64,000 nucleotides of DNA from the NCBI RefSeq assembly GCF_030272615.1, contig NC_081406.1, positions 110,433,283-110,497,282 on the forward strand, given 5' to 3'. The notes under the pieces were generated by a model. The model saw only the letters and a list, made by a program, of their open reading frames with translations. It did no database searches and was not told where the DNA came from. Every line of letters starts with the position of its first letter. Position 1 is the first letter of the stretch. The position numbers and the translations under genes were made by a program. This document shows positions 1 to 11,266 of this stretch, in pieces. Source of the stretch: Cryptomeria japonica. Lineage: Eukaryota; Streptophyta; Pinopsida; Cupressales; Cupressaceae.

Positions 1-228
1 ACACAGTTGAGATCTAGTCGATCTCGAGATACTGGGTCGTGGTCTGAGAGCCGAGGTGTGACAGGGCCATCGACACATGATCCCCCTAGAGATCCAGGGG
101 TGGGACATCTAGAGCCAGACTATCTCCATCAGGGGATAGCCATACTTGAGAGACGTGGTCTCTGTTGTATTTTTTATCATTGTATTTTTTGTACTGGACA
201 CAGAGATGATAGATTTTTTACATTTTGA
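1..228 (+). pseudogene. Putative C-terminal tail of element A's opposite-strand (PMD-type) ORF
   Basis: This is an open frame on the plus strand that enters from the left edge and stops at 228. It is rich in Ser, Arg, Pro and Gly and has a GVTGPSTHDPPRDPG stretch resembling the GVMGPPPPP...DPGAGPS tail of the PMD ORFs in elements B and C. Its position is also equivalent: opposite strand to pol, with its 3' end facing the 3' end of pol across an AT-rich repeat zone. The catalytic or folded part would be outside the window. The assignment rests on position and composition more than on sequence identity. Confidence 0.45.
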
Positions 229-239
229 TCATTTTTGGA

Positions 240-600
240 GATATATATATATACGGCATCATTATCTTTGATCATGTGGTGTGTTATATGGATGTATGTG
301 ATTATGTGTCCTTTTCTTTACTTTATGATGATGCAATGCTTAAATATATGATATAATGTATGATGCAAGATGTATGCTTTGATATGTTTGTGAAATGTAT
401 CTTGAAAATGTATGATAATGATATGCTATGATGTGAGATGTATCTTGAAAATGTATGATAATGATATGCAGTTAATTGTAAAATGATATGCTGTGAGATG
501 TATCTTAAAAATGTATGATAATGATATGCAATTAATTGTAAAATGATATGCAACTAATTGTAAAATGATATGCAACTAATTGTTTTTGGTAGCATCCTCA
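240..600. repeat. AT-rich short tandem repeats between pol and the opposite-strand ORF of element A
   Basis: Two interleaved units recur. One is GAGATGTATCTT followed by a run ending GATAATGATATGC, seen three times between about 393 and 532. The other is TAATTGTAAAATGATATGC, seen about four times to 580. Elements B (14880-15250) and C (27190-27480) have a compositionally similar GCAT/ATC-rich zone at the same place, so this looks like a conserved low-complexity spacer between convergent genes. Confidence 0.7.
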
Positions 601-657
601 TTCTGTATTTGCCATCCTGATACAACCATATGTTGTTTGCTTTCTTCATAGGTATCA

Positions 658-1164
658 TCATTGAGCATTGATTTTGAAAGGCCGTCCATTATCTGTGATG
701 ATTGAACTTGGAATACCAGATCTGTAGATCAGATAATTTAGGATAAAAGAGGCAATTTGTTTCCTAGTTACTGTGATCATGGGTACTGCTTCTATCCACT
801 TGGTAAAGTATTCTGTTGTAGTTATAATGAACTTGTGTCCATTTGAAGATGAAGGATGAATTTTTCCAACTAAGTCTAGTCCCCACTGACAAAAGGGCCA
901 AGATGTTGTAAATGGTTGTAGTTCCTGTGCTAGTGTATGTATCAAATTGCCATGGATCTAGCATTTAGGACATTTCTTAGCGAAGTGATATGAATCTTTC
1001 TCCATTGTAGGCCAGTAGTATCCCATCCTTAGAAGCTTTTTAGCAAGAGTAGTCCCACTTGAATGTGTTCCACAAATACCTTCGTGAAGCTCAAGTAAAG
1101 CGGAATCGGAATCATTATGATCAAGACAACGAAGAAGAGTACCATCTAGACTTTGACGATACAA
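658..1164 (-). pseudogene. Element A integrase, N-terminal half, decayed
   Basis: Two overlapping minus frames encode the zinc-binding HHCC region (HEGICGTHSSG...YYWPTMEKDSYHFAKKCPKC) and the start of the DDE core (CQWGLDLVGKIHP, then TDNGRPFK). They match the integrase of element C closely. The frame shifts near 955, and the sequence stops resembling integrase just after the second catalytic Asp near 660. The rest of the core, including the catalytic Glu, and the C-terminal domain are deleted. It would have inserted the cDNA; this copy cannot. Confidence 0.85.
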
Positions 1165-1215
1165 AGTATCAGCGGTAAGGGTATAACGGGCAGCTTGCCA
1201 GATAAAATTACGTTT

Positions 1216-2391
1216 CTAGTTACGAGATTGGTCAATGGGTAAGATATTGTTCTTGAGGTAGTCATATATTGGTCCATATAATAGAGAATCTAAACCAGTC
1301 AAGGCATAGATAACATGGGATTCAGAGTGGTCATAAGCTGGGGAGAATAGTTGCTCTACCAGGAACTCGTAATGACTCTGTTGCTCTGGAATTTGTAGTA
1401 ATGAAGCAATAGTAGCCATTGCATCGGTTGCTTTGTTGTTCAACCTTGGTATTTGCTCGAAGGTGATGTGCACAAAATACTATTTGAAGTCATCCACCAT
1501 TCACTTGTAGGGTAGCAGCTTGTCATCTTTTGTCTGATAGTCGTTGTTGATTTGATTGATGACTAGTTGTGAGTCGCCGTAGACCTTTAATTTTGTGATT
1601 TTCCATTCGACGGCCATTTTGATGCCTATAACCAATGCCTCATATTCAGCCACATTATTTGTGCATGGCAACATAAGCCTATATGATCTTGGTATAGTGT
1701 GTCCTTCAGGAGTGATGAATAGAATGCCAGCACCTGAACCATGTTGTGTGTAGGATCCATCAAAGTATAGGGTCCATTGTTCGGTAGAAATAGCAAGAAC
1801 GTCCCTGTCCGGAAATTCAATCTCCATAGTTTGTTTTCCTGGTAGCGGTGTTTCAGCTAGCTGATCTACAATTGCTTGTCCTTTGATGGCTCATCTTTCT
1901 GTGTATTGGATGTCGAATTCACTGAGAATCATGACCCATTTAGCCAATCTTCCTGTAAGAGCTATCTTGCTAAGTAGATATTTGAGAGGATCAATTTTTG
2001 TCACTAGCTTAATTGTGTGTGCTAGCATATAATGTCGAAACTTCTGAGATGCGAAGACCACTATTAGACAAGCCTTTTCAATGAATGTATAGTTGAGTTC
2101 ATAGCCATTCAATGTCCTACTAATATAGTATATGGCTCATTCTTTTCCTTGTTGATGTTCTTGTGCCAATAGTGCCCCCAGTGATATATCTATTGTTGAG
2201 ATATATAGGATAAGTGGCTTTCCTGCGACTGGTGGTACCAAAACTAGTGGATTCATCAGGTACTGTTTGATTTCATAAAAAGATTCTGCACACTTGGTCT
2301 CCCATCTGAATGGTACATTTTTATGTAGTAAATGGTTAAATAGTAGACTTTTATCTGCTAGTTGAGCGATGAATCATCTGATTGATTAAAG
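1216..2391 (-). pseudogene. Element A paired RNase H domains (decayed)
   Basis: From right to left, the first domain at about 1891-2330 has VFASQKFRHYMLAHTIKL and AKWVMILSEFDIQY. It is the ordinary Ty3/gypsy RNase H that follows RT. The second domain at about 1501-1827 has WTLYFDGSYTQHGSGAGILF, NNVAEYEALVIGIKMA and VYGDSQLVINQ. It is a separate, archaeal-type RNase H with its own FDGS, E and D residues. A linker (AATDAMATIASL equivalent at about 1400) leads to integrase. Several stops interrupt the frame. Two RNase H domains in tandem are a hallmark of the Tat lineage. Confidence 0.85.
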
Positions 2392-3441
2392 TCATCCTTG
2401 TAGAGATCTGAGTTGACTGATATTCTTGGGTGGTGGCATTTTCATAATGGCTTGTACCTTTTCTAGATCTACTTTAATACCTTTAGCTGAGACTATGTAG
2501 CTTAGTAACTTGCCTGATGTAACCCCGAAGACACACTTCTTAGGGTTGAGCCTGACTTGGAATTTCTCCAATCGATCAAAGATCTTTGTTAAGATGCTGA
2601 GATGTTCCGCTCTAGTGAAGGATTTAGCTAGTAAATCATCCACGTAATCTTCCATAAATGTGTGCATCATGTCATGAAAGATTATTGTCATTGCTCTTTG
2701 ATAAGTGGCCCCTGCATTCTTTAAGCCAAAAGGCATAACATTCCAATAGTACGTTCCCCAAGGACAGGTGAATGTTTTTTTATCTTGATCTTTCGAGGCT
2801 ATTTTGATTTGATTATACCCTGAGAAACCATCCATTAGTGAGAGCATTGCATGTCCTGTTGTGAGGTCTACAATTATGTCGATACTGGGCAGAGGAAAGT
2901 CATCTTTTGGACAAGCTTTGTTGACATCTCTGAAGTCAATGCATATTCGGATACTACCATATGGTTTTGATACTAGAACGATGTTGGAAATCCATTATGC
3001 ATAGTCAATGGGTCGGATGAATCCGATATCTAATAGTTTCTTTAGTTCAGTTTTGACCATGAGTGCCACCTGAGGATTCATCTTTCGTAGCTTTTGCTTG
3101 ACTGGTTTAACTCTTGAAGAGATGGACAAGTGATGCATGATCAAGTGTGGATCTACTCCAGGCATATCAGCATATGACCAAGCAAAGTTAATTTGTTCTT
3201 CTTTAAAGAAAATGATGAATGCTAATCTTTCCTCCTCTGTCAGAGATTCTGCAAGGTGTATGTTTTTGATTGCTTTTGTGGTACCAATGTTGATTGATTG
3301 AGCGGGCTCAATCAATATGGGTGATTGCTCATGAAAGTGCTCAGGAATATTGTCAAGTCTCCCATCGTTAGGTGCCTTAAAAAGGTTTTCACCCTCAGAT
3401 GCATCCTTTATTTTTACTTTTTTGTGATCTAGAGCTGCCAT
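2392..3441 (-). pseudogene. Element A reverse transcriptase (decayed)
   Basis: Frames at 2995-3441 and 2392-2847 cover the RT N-terminus (LLDIGFIRPIDYA) and the palm. Visible motifs are MLSLMDGFSGYNQI, CPWGTYYWNVMPFGLKNAGATYQRAM and the catalytic YVDDLLAKS, then the thumb region NPKKCVFGVTSGK. The stretch between the two frames (2848-2994) contains a stop in the position of the fingers. The protein would copy element RNA into DNA in virus-like particles. It is about 75 percent alike to element C by eye. Confidence 0.88.
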
Positions 3442-3444
3442 TGC

Positions 3445-4860
3445 CTAGTTTTCAGCATTAGATCTTTTATTTGGTTTATTTTTGCAACTGAGAGACTTGG
3501 TACTCCCTGATTGGTAGACATCGTTACTTTGTTCACTGGTAGAGCCTATTTCCAGATTTACGGTACATAGGTAGTGGATAATAGATTCATCATTTGGGAA
3601 AATTGGTATATCATGGATTTTAGGTTCATCCCAGTCGATGAGGTCAGGAAAGACAAGTGGTAAGGAATCATTTGGTGGATTAAGGTCTGCTACTATAAGT
3701 GTCAAGACAGAGTTTTCATCGTGATTGTTCTTGGTTGTAAAGAAGTTCAGGATTTTGTCAAGGTCTTTGATGGTATTATATTCTATATAGACTTGTTCAT
3801 AATGTTTTTGTTCGCTTTCCTTGGCATCATAGATGTTTTGTGGTCCAAATTCAAGAGGTCTATCTTCTACATTATGCTTTTCTTGAGAAAGGGGTATGGT
3901 GTCAGTATCATTAGGGATATTTGTGGTAGCATTTGAGCAGCTACACCATTCATATTCATTGGAATCAGTCTCAGAGGCATCATCCCAGATTCTATCAGTG
4001 TTGTAAACTCGTATGTTGTATGGTGAAAACAAATCTTTGATAATGGATACCATTTTGATAGTTTTTGTTGACTTGGTATCAGATCCTGCTTCTACTTTCT
4101 GTATTTGTTCATAGACTATGCCTCCTTAGGGAGAAATAATGGTATCCTGAGATGATTTTATTTGTTCTTGAAATAGTGGATCTTGAACATGAGCTACTGC
4201 TACAGATATAGCCTTTTTGTGGCTTAGAAGTTTTTCTTGATGTAACTTCTATTCTTGACGTTCCTATGCCTTGCAGATTGTTTCTATTGACTCAAAGAGT
4301 GCTTCCTGCCAAGATTCTTCTTTGTACTTCTTCTTTACTTTCCATTGAGGTTTCACAGTTATGCGGGGTGGCTTTCTTAATAGGAAAGTGAGCTTACAAC
4401 CCAATCCTATTTTGTCTCTACTGGGCTATGAAGGAAGATCTATGGGTTCAGTGACTCCTCCTTTCTGTTTCCCAATAGGTCCTTTACCATCATATCCCAT
4501 TTGCTGCATGATTAAGTATCCTTTTCCACATAGGTGTGTAGGTAGAACAATGTCCAAAGCAGCTGCTCTATTATCTTCTTCCTCATCTTTATATAACTAG
4601 CTAAGAATATCCTTATCTTCTGATTCATGTGCTAGAGTGCCCAATTGGATGAAGGTACCATCGAATTTGGTGATAGGCTGAGTTACCAAATGCGTTGATG
4701 TAGTAGGCAATCTATGAGATTTGGGTGATGTCGGTAATTTGGCCAAACATAGGGGCTCCAAAGAGTATTCTCCCATACCTTGGTCTTTGATTTGCATTTG
4801 CTGCTTGAAATCTCTAGATAATGAGTTGGACTTTGTTGTTTATAGATCTGATGTTGAAGA
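3445..4860 (-). pseudogene. Element A spacer between protease and RT, with G-patch remnant
   Basis: The part next to RT (3445-4053) is an acidic frame, rich in Asp, Asn and Glu, similar in character to the acidic spacer of element C. Around 4380-4540 the minus strand encodes CGKGYLIMQQMGYDGKGPIG followed by GGVTEPI, which is the glycine pattern of a G-patch domain. The frame is broken by stops at several points (for example near 4430 and 4590). No host gene is needed to explain the small plus-strand frames here. The function of the G-patch in this family is unknown to me; in other proteins it binds RNA or DEAH helicases. Confidence 0.7.
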
Positions 4861-5394
4861 TCACTGCTTTTCTCTATTATGAGGAACCAAACTATCTTGG
4901 GCTGCCCCCATTGCGTTGCAATGTTGAAATGGATTGTGATCAGCAGATATGGAGATTTCTTGTTTGTCATAAGGAAATTTGACACACTGGTGATACATAG
5001 AGGGTACTGCTTGCATTTCATGTATCCAGGGTCGCCCTAACAAAATATTGTAGGTGAGATCTATGTCTAAGACCTGACACATAGTATCCTTTTGCACTGG
5101 CCCCACTTGAATAGGTAACATCATGATTCCTTTAGAGGACCTTTCCTCATCAACATATGCCTTTATGGTAATCTTCTTGCAAGGTTCAATAGACTCTTCT
5201 GAGAAGCCTAATGCACGGATAAGCTTTAAAGTACATATATTAAGTCCAGCTCCTCCATCTATTAAGACTCTTTTTACTCGGTGTTTGCAAACAATGACTT
5301 CGATATGGAGAGGAGTGTTATGCGGATGACTCAAGGAAGCATTGTCATGCTCTAAGAAGGTGAGGTTATGAGGTCTTATCATATGGGCGACCAT
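4861..5394 (-). pseudogene. Element A aspartic protease region
   Basis: The frame contains HRVKRVLIDGGAGLNICTL, the active-site turn of the retropepsin-like protease in its Tat form (DGGA in place of DTGA or DSGA). LDIDLTYNILLGRPWIHEM follows, a conserved flap or end-of-domain segment. The protein would cut the Gag-Pol polyprotein. The sequence is continuous in this 177-codon segment, but frameshifts on both sides cut it off from gag and RT. Confidence 0.82.
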
Positions 5395-7630
5395 GGCTTG
5401 AAATATGTCTGTATCCAGATTTTGAGGTACATTGTTTCCAATAGCGCTTGTTCCAATATATCTTTGTGCTTCGGTGATAGTTTCAGCAATTCTAGTATAG
5501 ATATCTGAGCTGGAGTTTTGCGTAGTTGGCTAACCAAGTCATATTGGATTTTTGGTGTAGTAGGTGTAGGCACAGTATGTCCTTTTAAGACATATTTCTG
5601 AGTTCGGGTTGTCACATTGACAGATTCATGATCATGCTGATCTCGGATGGTGATGACATTTACTTGATGATTTTCAACTGATATGTGATTTATGGTGTTG
5701 TTGTAGATATGGTTGATATGAGCTCCGTGTGTATCATTCGAGGTTGAAGCTCCATCTTTGTTGTAATTTGGAAGAGGATTTTTAAAGGCTCCATGATCAC
5801 CATTTGTTTTGAGACCATCCACCGTTAAGTCACCTCGATCAATCATGTCTTGAACAATGTTTTTCAATCTCATGCAATCGTTCGTTCGATGACCCTTGTT
5901 ATGATGGAAATCACAATAGTGTGAATCATTCCACCAAGGTGGTTTGATTTGGGGTTCATAGTTGCTGATCACAGGCAAGGAGAAATTTTGTCTGCTAGAA
6001 GTTCTTTGAATGCCGATTCTAGTGATTGCCCCAGTGGTGTGAAGACAAGCTTTTGGAAATTGTTTGTGTTGTTGCGTGAATTGTTGTTAGGTCTTGGATT
6101 CATGTTTTTGCTTTGAGTATCGTTGGTGTTGTTTGTGTTGAGTTGTCCTTGATCAGTGTTTGGTGCATATGTGTTAGCATTTGGATTAGCATTTTTAGGA
6201 TTTTTCATATTTTGAGGATTCCCGAATAATGCAAGCACTAGTTTCTTAGATTTGGGATCATGTGATTCATTGTTGCCTTCATTTTTGTTTTGAGTCCAAA
6301 ATCAAGATTTGTCTAAGTGGTTGTTGTTCTGGTTATTGTAGTTTGATGAGTTTGTTCCTTCCTTGTAGAATTTGAGTGTTCCCTTTTTGACACATGCTTC
6401 CTCTACTTGAATGCCATTTTCAATCAATTTAGCGAAAGACGGTATGCATTGGAGTTTTAGCCTATAACTCATTTCACCATTCAAGTTGTTGATGAAGATC
6501 TCCATTTTCTCCTTTTCAGGAATATCTTGAGGATATCATGATATCATACGCCACCAGCATTGAAGGAAAATCATGAATGTTTTGTTGTTCTTTTGTTTGG
6601 TGTTGTAGACATCTAGCATGGTTATGGCATGTTGGATGTTATAGGAATATTGGGTTATGAATTTGTTAACCAATTCATCAAACGATCTGACAAGTGGTGT
6701 AATTTTGGATAACCATTCCATTGTTTGCCCTCCCAAGCTTCTTGGGAATAACCTCATCAAATAAGTGTCATCATGAACAAACTCAAGACTCATGGTACAA
6801 AATTCTTTGATATGATCACGGGGATCACTTTTGCCATCATATTTGTCAAATTTAGGTACATCTGAGTTTGGAGGAAAAGGGATCATGTGCAATCTCCTAT
6901 CAAAAGGATAAGGATAGATTTCATTTAAAGAGTACTGTACTGTTGTCCCTTGTTGCATATCCTGCATTTTCCTTTGTAACATTTGCATTTGTTGAGTAAA
7001 GGCAGCCAAAGGTACATTGTTTTGCCAAGGGAAAAGCTCTTCCCTTGTATTGATCCTGGGTTGAAATGGTGTTTCGAATGGTATATTTTGCTTGGGAAGG
7101 TATTGTCTTGGTGTATGTTGCTCCAGTATGTCTTGATCTGGGATGTTTTACAATGGTGTATGTTGTTCTGGTATGTTCTAATCCGGGATATTTTGTTCAG
7201 GGTCATGGATTTCCCTTTCTCACTATCGTTCTTGATATTCGTAATGCTGAGGGTGTGTCCTAAACATATCTGCATCAAGGTTTTTAGGGAGTTTTACTCC
7301 TTTACTTGTGAGCATGAGCAAATATTTTTCTTTGTCATTTTCCATAAGCCTTTCTACAAGCTTTTGGAATGAAGGGTTTTCCTGACATTCCTGAAGAAGC
7401 GCTTCAGAAATTTCAGTCTCTTCTAGGTGTGGACCTTCAAAAGGATTTGACAACCTTCGATTCATACTAGACTCTACATGTGTCTCGCTTTGTTGGTTTC
7501 TTTGAGAGTGAGTAACAGGCATTTTAATAGAAACTTTCAGTGACAAAGGGGACAAAATCCTCGTTGATATGTTCTTGGGGGTGGGTGGTTCTGGTCGAGA
7601 TGTGTTATAAGTGATACACTCATCGGGCAA
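5379..7630 (-). pseudogene. Element A gag (broken into several frames)
   Basis: From right to left: an N-terminal variable part from MPDECITYN (7630); a Gln-rich stretch near 7000; the retrotransposon gag core (FDKYDGKSDPRDHIKEF, YLMRLFPRSLGGQTMEWL, LVNKFITQYSYNIQ); an Asn-rich linker near 6100-6230; and a zinc-binding motif CDFHHNKGHRTNDC (5870-5910). The zinc motif is of the C-X2-H-X4-H-X4-C type. Frames change at about 7010, 6536, 6300 and 5970. Gag would form the particle and bind genomic RNA. The chosen start is the first Met of the open N-terminal frame and is not certain. Confidence 0.82.
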
Positions 7631-8382
7631 GAATGTCGGATTGATCCTTCCTCCGTAGTTTATGATTTGATTAAAAGTGGACTTTTGACAATATGCCCTT
7701 GTTTTTTAAGGCTCTTTGTCAAATTCATTGGATTTGTTTTGGATATAACGTTTGATGTGATGAAGGAATACCTGATGAGATTTGAAGAGTTGACGATTGA
7801 TGTATAAAAACTTGTTTCTCTTGATGAATTTGGGAAAACTAGGTTGTTGTTTCTTCAACGTGATGTTACGATAAAGGTTCTTTCTTCTCAAAATATGAGG
7901 ATTAGTCATGCATGAGTGATCAATGGTTTCCTTTGATTTGTTTGGATTCAGTTGATCTTGTTTGGAAAATTTCAAGTCTTACTCCATCAAAATGAAGGTT
8001 TAGGTGCCCCTTCACAACAAAGCGTATCAAATGATATGGATAAAAGCCTCTCGATATGGAGACTTGATTTGACAACCTGAAATTATTAAACAAGTGTTTT
8101 TGAGATGAAATTTGTAAGATGGTAAAGGATTCTGTTGATACTTATGATGAGGTTTCCGGATTATGATAAGATAGATATGTTTTATCGTGTGATCAGTTTT
8201 GGATTTTTACAACGTTTGTTTTGACACAAACTTAGCTCAAGAAATAGCTTTTAACGGTTTGTTTTCGCTACTCCGCTTTGATGAAAAATGTTGTTGATAA
8301 AAAGAGGCTTCTGAAAATGTTTTCAAAAATTTTAAAATTCATCATTGTTTTGTCCCCTGTTTATATGTTTTTGGTCATGCGC

Positions 8383-8755
8383 TAAAACAGAGATGAAATG
8401 CGCTACCAAAATTACTTCACACGCTAAAAGAATGACCACACGCGCTAGGTTGCCCCCAAACACGCGCTAAAGATTTGACTGTTCAAAATTTGTTTTCTGC
8501 CTATTTAAAAAGCCACACACTAACTTGGGTCTGTGGCGTGCTAACTTTTAAACCTGATGCGCTAATGTTTGGTTTCTAAGCGCTAAGCTGATGCTTCCAA
8601 GCGCTAGACTGTTTCTGCGATGCGCTAAATGTTTTAACACTGGTTTGATCTTGGGATAAAATGCTATTGTTTGGAACAGACGTGCTAACTGGATGGTTTG
8701 ATGTGCTAACTGAATTACTCTATGCAATAAGGAGTTGTCCCCACGCGCTAATCTA
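8383..8755 (-). repeat. TTAGCGCAT motif cluster 1 in the leader of element A
   Basis: The plus strand shows ATGCGCTAA or close variants (GCGCTAAA, AAGCGCTAAG, CACGCGCTAA, GTGCTAACT) about fourteen times in 370 bases, at irregular spacing of roughly 15-40 bases. Read in gag direction the motif is TTAGCGCAT. The sequence between motifs is not conserved, so this is a scatter of a short word, not a normal tandem repeat. Confidence 0.75.
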
Positions 8756-10249
8756 TCCTATTTTTTCCTTCAGTTGGTTTTTTTGCAAATTTTGGTTTTG
8801 ATCGCGAGTTTTTCAGTCTAGATGGATGATTTTCTGAAGTAATAAATGTAAGCACAGCACAAAAAGTACAACCATTTTGCCTAATCTAACAAAAAGTGTA
8901 TGTTTTGCAAGGATGTGTTCAAATCCCCAATGTTTTAATAGGTTCGAATACAAGTAATACACTTCAGAAAGACTCTTTATTCAAAGATCATAAATAACAT
9001 CATAGCTCACTAGTCTTGATACTCCATCAGCTCAAACATCCGTGTCACCCCCTAGAGGGCACCCATTTTTTTACCTGTTGCCAGAAATTAACCCAAAATG
9101 AATTGCTTCATAGTCGAATAGTTATCTTGGGAGATATATGGTGAGTAATCTTGGGGGCTGATTCTTCCCCACCCTTGCACTATGATGTTATAAATGTTTG
9201 GTTACTGACTCAGTTCAAATTTTCTATTTCTATGGCTCGTAATCAGGCTTCCTGTTCGGCCGTCAGTGATAAACTCCCTCAAGAGGCTTCCCAACCTTTA
9301 GAACAAAGACTTTACGTATTGTAAAGATACTGGGGGAAGGATAATCACTGTGCGCAACCGTTGAAAAGGACTTTCATTGCTTTTCACTTTTGATTATAGT
9401 GGGTTGGAATACTTGGCGTCAAAGCCATTCCCCACTTAGATCGTTCCCTTCACACCGGCCATAAACGGCTTTAAGAGTTGATTTCAACTCCTTGGGAAGG
9501 CAGGCCTGCTAAAAGATGTAAATGTTTTTGAAGGAAGGAAAGCTTTTTAAGAGAGGTTTGGTTTTTTGGATCACCCAATTAAGGGGAGAGCATATACCTT
9601 CCTCTTTCGATTCAAGGCAATCAAAAATTCCTTTTGAACCTTCAATTCAGTGATTTTATAACCTCTACTGAGAGATGTTGCTCCAAGAAAAGCATGGTGT
9701 TCCTTTTAGTTCCTTAAAGCAATGATTATTTAATCTAATGAAAGAATTGGGTCAACAAAGCAAATTTATCGATGTGGTCAACAAAAGAAAATCGAAAAAG
9801 GGGAATAACTTCCCTCTTTTGATTTTGAACAAAAAATTTGTAAGTGAGGTTCTTTCCTTTGCAAAATTTCAACAATGAATCCTTTTATGCACCAAAGGAT
9901 GGTGAGGTTCTTTTTATAGCTCTATTTTTGCAAAAAGAAATTTTTGTGTTGCTCTTTTTAGAGCTTAAAATGAAGGTTTTCTCCTATGAAAGCAAGAAAA
10001 TTTTTGATAGTGGTTCTTTTTATAGCCCAAAAACAAGGTGAGTTCAATTTTAAGAAAAGAAAATCAAATTGTAAACTAACCTAGGAAAGTTAGTAAAAAT
10101 CTAACTATCTTAATCTTAAGATGAAGCTCCTATCTGCAATGAAGTTGTTAGAAACCTGCAAAATAACCAGTTAGATACCTCGATGGACTTCTACAAGTCT
10201 AATTTCTAACTTTCCGTTACAACTTTTTCTTTTTTTTTTCTTATTTCAG

Positions 10250-10555
10250 TCTGTGATGTGTTAGAGAACAAACTGTATTCGCTAAAAAATCACAGTAATG
10301 TGCCAAAATAAGATAGTGATGCGCTATACTGTCCTCGAGATGCGCTACTCTGTGCACCCAAGACACTGCTCTATTTTTCTCCCGCACCGAAACCTATAGA
10401 AAAAATTAGTAATCTTATGCACTGATAAATGGATTTTACATGCTAGATGATGGACTCTATGCGTTGAGCAGTGAACTGAATGCACTAGGCTGTTAACCGG
10501 ATGCGCTAAACAGTTAACTCAATGCGCTAATTCATTTTTCCCACGTGCTTGCAAA
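10250..10555 (-). repeat. TTAGCGCAT motif cluster 2 in the leader of element A
   Basis: This is a second group of the same word next to the primer binding site: for example TTCGCTAAA (10275), ATGCGCTATAC (10318), ATGCGCTACTC (10338), ATGCGCTAAAC (10502) and AATGCGCTAA (10523), with decayed copies between. About ten copies are visible. Confidence 0.7.
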
Positions 10556-10595
10556 AGTGGATATATTTCAAAACCGATTAGATATATGGGGTAAT

Positions 10596-10613
10596 GCCCC
10601 ATGGTGGGTGCCA
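10596..10613 (-). other. Primer binding site of element A
   Basis: The minus strand reads TGGCACCCACCATGGGGC beginning four bases inside the LTR end. It starts with the TGG that pairs with the CCA tail of a tRNA and sits where the PBS belongs. It shares its first six bases with the PBS of element C. I cannot name the tRNA. Confidence 0.7.
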
Positions 10614-10617
10614 AAAA

Positions 10618-11266
10618 TGTATGCAAGAAAAGCGAGTCGATAGAACTCAATATGTGAAAAATAGAGCTTTATGGAACCTTACTCACACACTCACAGGACT
10701 TTTTGGTGCAAGTTATAGAGTAATGAAGTATCACTCAGCTTTTCAAGGTGGGTCCCATGGTTCTCTATCTTACACGGTCCCTCAAACCAATGTTTTTGCT
10801 CTCAGATCACTGAGCAAAATGGTTTAAGGATGGCAAATGCAAGAACGAGGGATACTTTTGTTGGTTTTAATATGAGATGCATCCTAAGCTATGCATGATC
10901 TTAAAATGAAATCAACTAGATTATAAGATGACAAGGTTGGTATAAATACTATCTTAACATGATATATTAGTCTATGATTGAGCTAAATGATAAAGAAAGT
11001 ATTCCAAATATGCATATTTAGACTAATTCCTATTTAAAAGAGAGGCTAAATGATGAGAATAAATGGTATATGAAAGCTTGAATGTATTTGAACATAAATA
11101 TGATACTACAAACTTGGATCATGAAAATGGAAGGATGAGAGCTCTATTTATAGCAAAAATAGGGCAATGGATGGTCAGGATTGAAAGAGTTAATCAAGGG
11201 CTAAGTTTGAAAGTTGGGAATCCATGTTTGCAATTTGCACCAATGAAATGGTGACAAATGTCAACA
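10618..11266 (-). repeat. 5' LTR of element A (about 649 bp)
   Basis: The left border TGTATGCAAG follows directly on the PBS. The right border is set where homology to element B's pol begins, giving a minus-strand LTR start of TGTTGACATTTGTC and the expected TG...CA ends. The partner LTR is outside the window, so the right border is inferred from the insertion junction only. The small plus frames at 10594-10827 and 11063-11254 lie in this LTR and are not genes. Confidence 0.7.

Larger units (their letters stand above)
7640..10595 (-). other. Element A leader (5' untranslated region) without a coding gene
   Basis: About 3 kb lies between the primer binding site and gag. It contains two clusters of a short motif (listed separately) separated by a 1.5 kb middle part. 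The small frame at 7706-7975 has no recognisable domain, and I do not call it a gene. The middle (about 8800-10240) contains GC-richer, possibly structured RNA (9000-9500) and AT-rich filler, with no domain. Element C has the same plan: motif cluster, middle part, motif cluster, gag. Confidence 0.6.
1..11266 (-). mobile_element. Element A: Tat-like Ty3/gypsy LTR retrotransposon, minus strand, incomplete
   Basis: Reading on the minus strand from right to left, one finds an LTR (10618-11266), a primer binding site, a leader of about 3 kb, gag, protease, a spacer with G-patch, RT, two RNase H domains and the first part of integrase. A short AT-rich repeat zone follows, then the tail of a plus-strand ORF. 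The order RT-RNase H-RNase H-integrase with an extra opposite-strand gene is that of the Tat lineage. Coding parts carry many stops and frameshifts, so the copy is dead. The 3' LTR lies beyond the left edge. At 11267 the sequence switches to element B in the middle of its pol, so A probably inserted into B. The bases TAAGA at 11267-11271 would be one copy of the target duplication. Confidence 0.85.

Noticed and set aside
4361-4600. Plus-strand 79-codon frame in element A
   Set aside because: The minus strand here encodes the G-patch remnant. The plus frame is its shadow.
9844-10041. 65-codon plus frame in element A's leader
   Set aside because: It is Phe/Lys-rich low complexity from AT-rich sequence with internal duplication of GGTTCTTTTTATAGC. 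No domain is visible.
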